Source: Actinobacteria bacterium UBA5176 (GTDB lineage: Bacteria > Actinomycetota > UBA4738). Taken from it: 11,584 nt of DNA. Under the pieces are notes generated by a model. The model saw only the letters and a list, made by a program, of their open reading frames with translations, searched no databases and had not been told where the DNA came from. A program made the translations under genes and the position numbers. The stretch covers positions 2,056 through 13,639 of the forward strand of contig DHWS01000147.1 in assembly GCA_002413305.1 (NCBI GenBank). The letters run 5' to 3'. How positions within the stretch are numbered: the first letter of the stretch is position 1; each line of letters starts with the position of its first letter. Of the stretch, positions 6,850 to 11,584 are shown one piece after another.

Positions 6850-7439
6850 GCGAGCGAATGCTCGTCAGAGGTGGGACCGGCTTCGCCGCCACGGCGTCTG
6901 CCAGCTCGTTGGTGAGGATCATCGACGTGGCCGGAAAACAGGTCGGCGATCTCGTTCTCTTCAGGGCCGATGACACCCAGGAGCGGTTCTCACAGGCAAA
7001 CACCCGCAAGCTCGAGAACACGATCTATCTCGGGCGGGGCAACCGACTGTGGTCCACCAGGTGCGCGGCGCTCGCCGTGATCGAACGGGACTCTGTGCAG
7101 CGTCACGACATCCTGTCCTCCGCCTGCAGCCCGTACGACTATCCGGTCCGATTCGGCCTTCGCGACCACCCCAGCTGCCTTGCGAATCTCACGGCCGCGC
7201 TGGAACCGTTCGGGATTCCCGAGTACTTGATCCCCGATCCACTCAACGTGTTCATGCGGCAGGAGCTGTCGCAGGAAGGGACATTCACCGTCCTGGAGCC
7301 GCTTTCAGGGCCGGGCAGCACACTCGAACTCCGTCTGCTGGTCGATTGGGTGGTTGCGATCTCTGCCTGCCCCCAGGATCAGAACCCCTGCAATGGGTGG
7401 GTCATCACCGACCTGATGTTGGAGCTCGAGCGCACTTGA
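6846..7439 (+). CDS. DUF1989 / urea carboxylase-associated family protein
   Basis: This is a single-domain DUF1989 protein of 197 residues. The family includes both subunits of carboxyguanidine deiminase (CgdA/CgdB) and proteins near urea carboxylases, and is metal-binding. Visible hallmarks in order: VRIIDVAGKQVGDLVLF (23-39), ERFSQANT (46-53), YLGRGNRLWS (61-70), the HD pair 88-89, SSACS with C94, HPSC 108-111, IPDPLNVFM (129-137), and a C-terminal SACPQDQNPCNG (173-184). All expected Cys/His/Asn positions appear present. GTG 6846 (GAGG 7 nt upstream) is chosen; ATG 6858 is possible. Neither a partner DUF1989 subunit nor a carboxylase lies in the window, so substrate is unknown; a link to nitrogen or purine-derived nitrogen metabolism is inference. 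Confidence 0.85.
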   Translation: MSERMLVRGGTGFAATASASSLVRIIDVAGKQVGDLVLFRADDTQERFSQANTRKLENTIYLGRGNRLWSTRCAALAVIERDSVQRHDILSSACSPYDYPVRFGLRDHPSCLANLTAALEPFGIPEYLIPDPLNVFMRQELSQEGTFTVLEPLSGPGSTLELRLLVDWVVAISACPQDQNPCNGWVITDLMLELERT

Positions 7440-7502
7440 CCGGTTCGCAGTGAGTCGAAGCCCTGGTCGGGGTCTGCCATGCTGCCGGGGCGCGTTCTTC
7501 GC

Positions 7503-7508
7503 TAGACT
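7503..7508 (+). promoter_or_regulatory. Candidate -10 box before structured leader
   Basis: TAGACT fits TANNNT and lies just upstream of the GGAGGGGAGG purine run that begins the structured stretch. No -35 match is visible. Confidence 0.25.
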
Positions 7509-7526
7509 CCGGAGGGGAGGTCGCCT

Positions 7527-7730
7527 GGGCCGGTAACTGGGCCCCCGTAAACGAGTCCACGTGCTATGAGAGTCACGACCGCCCCGAAGGGGCAGGAGGT
7601 GGCTTTCGTGAAGGTGCGGTATCCGGCTCGGCGAACCCTGCCGGGAACCGGAGCGAGCACCAGCGGCGGGCCTTCTACCGGCGGGCTGCCGCGATGCACT
7701 TGCCCACACCCGCCGGGAAGGGGTAGATAG
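7527..7730 (+). ncRNA. Structured leader or small RNA candidate, no known family recognised
   Basis: Hand folding of the gap before the dehydrogenase gives ordered helices. H1: 7527-7531 with 7540-7544. H2: 7551-7560 with 7599-7609, with an internal mismatch, enclosing H3, GCCCC-GAA-GGGGC at 7581-7593. H4: GGTGC 7613-7617 with GCACC 7657-7661, a 4x4 internal loop, then 7622-7632 with 7640-7652, 11 bp with an AA bulge and a 7-nt loop. H5: 7671-7675 plus 7678-7685 with 7709-7721, 13 bp with a UA bulge. CCTTC of H5 could alternatively pair with GAAGG inside the downstream Shine-Dalgarno. I match it to no riboswitch, RNase P, 6S or tmRNA. High GC makes chance helices easy, and a small ORF overlaps it. 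Confidence 0.35.
7566..7730 (+). CDS. Doubtful small ORF(s) overlapping the structured region
   Basis: ATG 7566 opens a 54-codon frame. An internal GTG 7608 in the same frame has AGGAGGT 7 nt upstream (7594-7600). The first 18 codons are almost all G/C-ending. From about 7625 the coding-like bias moves to another frame ending at a TAG at 7724-7726 (33 codons, about 91% G/C third positions by hand count). A single lost base near 7620 would join the two into one peptide of about 53 residues. No family is recognised, so this is an alternative to the RNA reading. Confidence 0.18.
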   Translation: MRVTTAPKGQEVAFVKVRYPARRTLPGTGASTSGGPSTGGLPRCTCPHPPGRGR

Positions 7731-7746
7731 GCTCGGGGCCCGGCCC

Positions 7747-7755
7747 GGAAGGAGG
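7747..7755 (+). promoter_or_regulatory. Strong Shine-Dalgarno before an ATC start
   Basis: GGAAGGAGG ends 6 nt before ATC 7762. In the dehydrogenase frame no ATG, GTG, TTG or CTG occurs between the stop at 7609 and GTG 7804, which lies inside the first Rossmann strand. The site therefore points to initiation at ATC. Confidence 0.6.
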
Positions 7756-7761
7756 CTCGCC

Positions 7762-9544
7762 ATCTCGGAAACCGAGGGACCGGACGTTCGCACGGTCGGC
7801 GTCGTGGGATGCGGCACCATGGGCTCCGGCATCGCCGAGGCCTGCGCCCGTTCCGGCCACACGGTCGTTGTCCGGGTCCTGGACGAGGCTCACCTGAAGG
7901 CGGGCCGCGCCCGCATCGAGGACTCCATGGGCCGTGCGGTGACCCAGGGCCGCCTGGACGCCACCGCACGCGACACCGCCCTGGAGCGCATCGGCCTGAC
8001 CACTGACCTGGCCGACCTCGCCCAAGCCGATCTGGTCATCGAGGCCGTGCCCGAACGCCTGGACCGCAAGCGTGAGGTGTTCGCAGGGCTCCGGGCGGTG
8101 TGCCGGCCCGACGCCATCCTCGCCCACCAACACCTCCTCCCTCCCGGTGATCGAGCTGGCCTCGGCCTCGACTCGCCCGGAGCAGGTGGTCGGCCTGCAC
8201 TTCTTCAACCCGGCTCCGGCCATGAAGCTGGTGGAGCTGGTTGAGACGGTGGCCACCCCGCGGCCCGTCCTGGCGGAGGCCCGGCGCTTCGCGGAGTCGC
8301 TGGGCAAGACCGTGGTGGCCTGCCGGGACCGCGCGGGGTTCATCGCCAACCTCCTCCTATTCCCGTACCTGAACGAGGCGGTACGGCTGCTCGACTCCGG
8401 CCACGCATCCCGGGAAGACATCGACGCGGCCATGCGCCTCGGGGCCGGGCACCCCATGGGGCCGCTGGAGCTGGTGGACCTGATCGGCCTGGACGCCTGC
8501 ATGCAGGTCCTGGAGTCCCTGCACCACCAGTTCGCCGACACCCACTACGTCCCCTCGCCGGTGTTCCGCCAGCTGGTGACGGCGGGGTTCACCGGACGGA
8601 AGGCCGGTCGCGGGATCTACCGGTATGCGGATGACGGATCCATCCGGCGGGAGGCTGAAGGCTCTGGGCGTTCGATGCCGCTCCCCGAGGTCGAGGTGCA
8701 GCGGATGGGCGTGGTCGGGACGGGCGTAGTCGCGTCCGGGATGGTCGAGGTGGCCGCCAGGGCGGAGGTGGAGGTCGTGTGCTGGGGCCGAAGCGAGGGA
8801 TCTGTGGGCAGGGCCCGCTCCGCAGTGGAGGAGTCCACCGCGCGGGCCGTGGAGAAGGGGAAGCTCGCCCCCGGCGACCGCGAGGCGCTGCTCGGTCGCG
8901 TCACCCTGACCTCCGATCTGGCCGACCTGGCTCCCTGCGAGCTGGTGGTGGAGGCGGTCGCCGAGGACCTGGAGGTCAAGAAGGGGATCTTCCGCTCGCT
9001 GACCGAGGCCACACCGGAGTCGACGATCCTGGCCACCGCGACGTCGTCCCTGCGGGTCATCGACCTGGCCGCCGAGACCGGCCGCATCGAGCGGGTCCTG
9101 GGGATCCACTTCTTCAACCCGGTCCCCGTGATGAAGCTGGTCGAGCTGGTCCCCACGGTGGCGACCGCCGCCCCGGTGCTGGCTACGGCGGTCGCGCTGG
9201 TCGAGCGCCTGGGGAAGTCCTGGGTGCTGTGCCGGGACCGCCCGGGGTTCATCGTGAACCGGCTGCTGTTCCCCTACCTGAACGATGCGGTGCGGATGGT
9301 GGAGGAGGGCTACGCCACGCCCGAGGACATCGATCTGGCCATGACCCTGGGGTGCAACCACCCCATCGGGCCGCTGGCCCTGGTCGACCTGGTGGGCCTA
9401 GACGTCACGTTGTCCATCGTTCGCTCGCTCCACGCCGATCTCCGGGAGCCCGGGTATGCCCCGGCGCCGATCCTGGAGCACATGGTCCGGGCCGGGTTCC
9501 TGGGAAAGAAGTCGGGGCGGGGCTTCAGGACCGCTGCGGGCTGA
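7762..9544 (+). pseudogene. Tandem-duplicated 3-hydroxyacyl-CoA dehydrogenase (FadB2-like), frameshifted
   Basis: Two complete 3-hydroxyacyl-CoA dehydrogenase units are fused head to tail, about 593 residues once corrected. Such enzymes oxidise 3-hydroxyacyl-CoA (often 3-hydroxybutyryl-CoA) to 3-oxoacyl-CoA. Unit 1 has GCGTMG (16-21), NTSSL, HFFNP with H146, E158 and GFIAN with N196. Unit 2 starts near residue 315 with GTGVVASG, then ATSSL, H449, E461 and N499. Both keep the catalytic His-Glu-Asn set. The frame changes at 8123-8125, where an extra C in a CCC run turns the expected LATNTSSLP into LAHQ; untreated translation ends at 8244. One extra base explains it exactly: 1783 nt minus 1 is 594 codons. 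It may be a true mutation or a sequence error. The apparent start is ATC. Neither unit has the usual acidic residue after strand 2 (VVVRVLDE; VVCWGRSE). Confidence 0.85.
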
Positions 9545-9552
9545 TCCGACTG

Positions 9553-9566
9553 CCCCGGAAGCGGGG
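9553..9566 (+). terminator. Hairpin after dehydrogenase gene
   Basis: CCCCG-GAAG-CGGGG forms a 5-bp stem with a tetraloop, 8 nt after the stop. No U-tract follows, so it is only a weak terminator candidate. Confidence 0.3.
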
Positions 9567-9604
9567 AATGGCCGGGAGCACGGCGATCTTCAAGATCCAG
9601 TCCT

Positions 9605-10571
9605 GAAGGGTGCCAGAACCCGAATTCATCACGCGGCGACCTCGTACTCGTGAATCAGACCGGCGAGGATGTCGTGACGAATGACCGAGCCGCCATGCCG
9701 TCCCACATGCCGAGGCCGTGTGCCCGGTTCGGGCATCGCGAGCTCAAGCCCGCGGTGCGGTCTGGCCTGGTTGTAATGGGTCGTGTAGGTGCGAAGGACC
9801 CGCTCGAGGTGGCGTCGTCCCCGGACCAGCGTCCAGTCCAGGCACTCGGTCCGGACCGTGCGGACCCACCGTTCAGGCGAAGGCGTTCGCCCGGGGAGCC
9901 CGGATCGGGGTGCGGATGACCCGCACGCCTTCCGTTCGGAACACCTCGTCGAACGGACGCGAGTACTTGGAGTCCCGGTCACGGAGCAGGAACCTGACCG
10001 GCCGCTCTTCCTCCTGCAAGCTGAAGGTGAGGTTCCTGCCCTGCTGGGTGACCCAGGCGGAGTCCGGGTTGGTCGTCACCCCGGCCACGTGGACGCGCCT
10101 GGTGGAGAGCTCGATGAAGAACAACACGTAGATGGTCTTCAGCCGGATCGTCTCGACCGTGAAGAAGTCCGTCGCTACGAGCCCGTGGGCCTGCGCTCGG
10201 AGGAACTCGGACCAGGTGGGACCGCTCCGTCGGGGGGCAGGAGCGAGTCCACCGGCCGCGATCATCCTGCGGACGGTCGAGGCCCCGACCCGAACTCCGA
10301 GCTTGCGAAGCTCACCCTGGATCCGCATGTAACCCCACCTGGGGTTCTCTCTGGCCACCCGGAGCACGAGGTCTCGGATCTCCGGATCGATTGCAGGGCG
10401 TCCTGGCTTCTTGGTGCTCCGGTACGTCGGATAGAGGAAGAGCCCGGTGGCCCGCGCGTCAGTGGTGGAGTCCGCGCCCACGGCGAACAAGGTGCTGGCA
10501 TCGCTGCTCGACCCCGTCCCCCCGGGGCTTGGGGGGGATCGGGAGGCCATCCGGGCCGGGGTGTTCGGCAT
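9605..10571 (-). mobile_element. Insertion sequence remnant, ends not resolved
   Basis: The transposase remnant sits between the dehydrogenase and the acetate transporter, facing the opposite way. I looked for terminal inverted repeats using the sequence next to the transposase stop (TGCCAGAACCCGAATTC, near 9611-9627) but found no matching copy near 10572-10700. No target duplication was seen. Both limits are approximate. Confidence 0.5.
9629..10571 (-). pseudogene. Degenerate rve-type transposase (IS3/IS481-like), frameshifted
   Basis: This is a DDE transposase remnant. Recognisable homology runs from GRPAIDPEIRDLV near 10400 through the HTH-like region ENPRWGYMRIQGELRKLGV to the rve core. 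ATDFFTVET holds the first Asp (135, counting from ATG 10571), LLRDRDSKY the second (198), and ERWVRTVR the catalytic Glu. The C-terminus TTHYNQARPHRGL and IRHDILAGLIHEYE is typical. An extra base at 9875 creates TGA at 9873-9875, immediately before the Glu codon; the Glu and the last 80 or so residues lie in another frame to the stop at 9629. The first 45-50 residues (10427-10571) do not resemble the family, so the N-terminal DNA-binding part is missing or scrambled. It would be non-functional unless a frameshift restores it. Confidence 0.85.
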
Positions 10572-10846
10572 GGGGTGGCCCTAGGACCGCTTCCGATCCG
10601 TGCAACCCCGAAAATGCGCTAGCGGCTCCAAAGGCGCAGAATCGACTTCGTGTCGAGGGGCGAGCCGCCTTCGAAGGGAGGGACCAACTCGATGCAGGCT
10701 GGCAGGCGATATCCCCGACTCTGTTCCGGCACCTCCTCCCGGTGCCCTCTCGCCTCGCATAAGGTCCAGCATCCCCCCTAGCCCGAACCGGGCCGTGTTG
10801 GCTTTCTGGTCGGTTCTCTTGGAGATGTGGTCGAAGGAGGAGTGTC
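10572..10846 (+). other. 275-bp upstream region of acetate transporter with several hairpins
   Basis: GCGGCTC (10622-10628) and GAGCCGC (10662-10668) form a 7-bp inverted repeat enclosing TCGAC-TTCGT-GTCGA (10642-10656). The 10-bp palindrome CCTTCGAAGG lies at 10668-10677. GGCACC-TCCTCCC-GGTGCC (10728-10746) is a 6-bp stem whose loop is complementary to the transporter's Shine-Dalgarno. GCCCG-AAC-CGGGC lies at 10781-10793. No clear promoter hexamers were identified. Confidence 0.35.
10692..10781 (+). CDS. Possible 29-residue leader ORF upstream of acetate transporter
   Basis: ATG 10692 has GAAGGGAGGG (10674-10683) 8 nt upstream and runs 29 codons to TAG at 10779-10781, exactly where a tight hairpin begins. 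The peptide is basic and proline/serine-rich with two cysteines and resembles nothing known. Codon bias is weak, so expression is speculative. Confidence 0.15.
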   Translation: MQAGRRYPRLCSGTSSRCPLASHKVQHPP

Positions 10847-11446
10847 ATGGCGCAAACAACGGTCGAACCGGTGCGGGTGCCCGTTACCCACACCGTGGCG
10901 GACCCTGCTCCACTTGGCTTGGCCGCATTTGCATTGACCACGTTCCTGTTGTCGGCGAAGAACGCGGGATGGACTCATGGCGGCGATGCCTGGCTCGGCT
11001 TCGCATTGGGCTATGGTGGACTCGTCCAGCTGCTGGCCGGCATGTGGGAATTCCGCCGGCAGAACGTGTTCGGCGCGACGGCCTTCTCCACCTACGGCGG
11101 CTTCTGGATCGGGCTGGGGTTCTACATCCTGCTCGCGGCGGGTAAGAGCACCAATGTGGCGAACGACCTGGGCTGGATCCTGCTTGCCTTCGCCATCTTC
11201 AACACGTACATGATGCTCTGGAGCTCGAGGATCAACATGGCCGTGTTCGGCGTGTTCCTCACGCTTGAGGCGACGGAGATCATCCTGTTCATCGGCAACT
11301 TCGCGGACAAGAGCGGCATCGTGAAGTTCGGTGGTTGGGTCGGCCTCATCACGGCCCTCGTGGCGTGGTACGCGTCGGCCTCGGGCGTCGTCAACGGGAT
11401 GGCCGGAAAGGAAGTCCTGCCTGTGGGCAGCCCGATGTGGAAGTAG
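10847..11446 (+). CDS. Acetate uptake transporter, SatP/GPR1/FUN34/YaaH family
   Basis: This integral membrane protein of 199 residues, the usual length, has about six hydrophobic segments, near 23-38, 49-66, 84-98, 108-126, 132-152 and 162-182. Family members such as E. coli SatP carry acetate and succinate. The N-terminal signature reads DPAPLGLAAF (19-28), with D in place of the usual Asn of NPAPLGL. AGMWEFRRQNVFGATAFSTYGGFW (64-87) matches the second conserved block, AGxWEFxxxNxFGATAF. AAGGAGG (10834-10840) lies 6 nt before ATG 10847, a strong start. The gene appears monocistronic here; an acetyl-CoA synthetase is a common neighbour but would be outside the window. Acetate uptake could feed the same acyl-CoA pool as the dehydrogenase upstream, which is inference. 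Confidence 0.93.
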   Translation: MAQTTVEPVRVPVTHTVADPAPLGLAAFALTTFLLSAKNAGWTHGGDAWLGFALGYGGLVQLLAGMWEFRRQNVFGATAFSTYGGFWIGLGFYILLAAGKSTNVANDLGWILLAFAIFNTYMMLWSSRINMAVFGVFLTLEATEIILFIGNFADKSGIVKFGGWVGLITALVAWYASASGVVNGMAGKEVLPVGSPMWK

Positions 11447-11487
11447 GAGCGACAGCGAGGGATCGGTGAGAGCGAGGTCTCCCGTCG

Positions 11488-11520
11488 GGAAGCGGGGCAG
11501 CGGCCAAACGCTTCCCCGCT
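11488..11520 (+). terminator. Hairpin downstream of acetate transporter
   Basis: GGAAGCG (11488-11494) can pair with CGCTTCC (11509-11515), or AGCGGGG (11491-11497) with CCCCGCT (11514-11520). These 7-bp stems are alternatives. They lie about 40 nt after the stop and have no U-tract. The remaining sequence to 11584 holds no supported gene. Confidence 0.35.
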
Positions 11521-11584
11521 CGCCCGGTCCCAGGTCCGATGCTTCCGCCGATGGTCTTCAAGGTCGGGTTCAATAGGTAGTCCC

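Noticed and set aside
7509..7735. Superficial likeness of the structured region to RNase P RNA or a cobalamin riboswitch
   Set aside because: Short fragments such as GGTAACTGG or GGGAACCGG look familiar, but the conserved cores (CR-I/CR-V; the B12 box) are absent and the length is wrong for bacterial RNase P.
7804..8244. Stand-alone 146-residue dehydrogenase starting at GTG 7804
   Set aside because: The start cuts off the first Rossmann strand and the end is created by the one-base insertion; it is part of the larger fused gene.
8357..9361. 334-codon minus-strand frame opposite the dehydrogenase
   Set aside because: It is complementary to conserved catalytic motifs of the dehydrogenase, and the histidine/glutamine-rich translation is typical of antisense shadow frames.
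10459..10941. 160-codon minus-strand frame over the acetate transporter start
   Set aside because: It overlaps the transporter start and the transposase remnant. A fragment (QHLVRRGRG) vaguely recalls the missing transposase N-terminus but is too weak to call.
1..11584. Search for CRISPR arrays, tRNAs, rRNA or a defence or toxin-antitoxin cluster
   Set aside because: No regularly spaced repeats, tRNA cloverleaf with GGTTCGAATCC-type arm, rRNA core or recognisable defence protein was found on either strand.

Overview
This is a GC-rich window (roughly two-thirds G+C by eye) with strong G/C bias at third codon positions. The style suggests a high-GC actinobacterium or a related uncultured soil lineage: BMP-type nucleoside ABC genes, a FadB2-like 3-hydroxyacyl-CoA dehydrogenase, an actinobacterial-style rve transposase and a SatP/YaaH acetate carrier. 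The taxon is inferred from gene content only.

The left part (1-4712, minus strand) is a purine uptake and salvage operon. In transcript order it holds an adenosine/adenine deaminase, a BMP-family lipoprotein, a double-ATPase ABC subunit and a permease cut by the window edge. The deaminase and lipoprotein share an 11-nt ribosome-binding segment. GC-rich hairpins lie between deaminase and lipoprotein and between lipoprotein and ATPase. A MarR-type regulator (4989-5432, plus) diverges from the operon across a 276-bp gap containing a nested inverted repeat and a TATATT box, so it is the natural candidate regulator.

The middle (5433-7439) holds a convergent, unrecognised secreted or membrane-anchored protein with eight cysteines (minus), a weak candidate ORF, and a solitary DUF1989 protein (plus). 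DUF1989 proteins are known from urea carboxylase and carboxyguanidine deiminase systems. A 322-bp gap (7440-7761) then folds by eye into several GC-rich helices, including an 11-bp and a 13-bp stem. It may be a structured leader RNA, a decayed small gene, or both.

The right part (7762-11584) starts with a tandem-duplicated 3-hydroxyacyl-CoA dehydrogenase. It appears to begin at ATC behind a strong Shine-Dalgarno sequence and carries a one-base insertion in its first domain. Next comes a degenerate rve transposase on the minus strand, itself broken by a one-base insertion one codon before its catalytic glutamate. A 275-bp hairpin-bearing leader precedes an acetate transporter of the SatP/GPR1/FUN34 family.

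Taken together, the intact genes point to scavenging of nucleosides, nitrogen and acetate. The strongest unexplained signals are the structured region at 7503-7730, the ATC start with frameshift just downstream, the overlapping hairpins at 2252-2289, and the altered HAGE motif of the deaminase. No CRISPR array, tRNA, rRNA or phage genes were seen.
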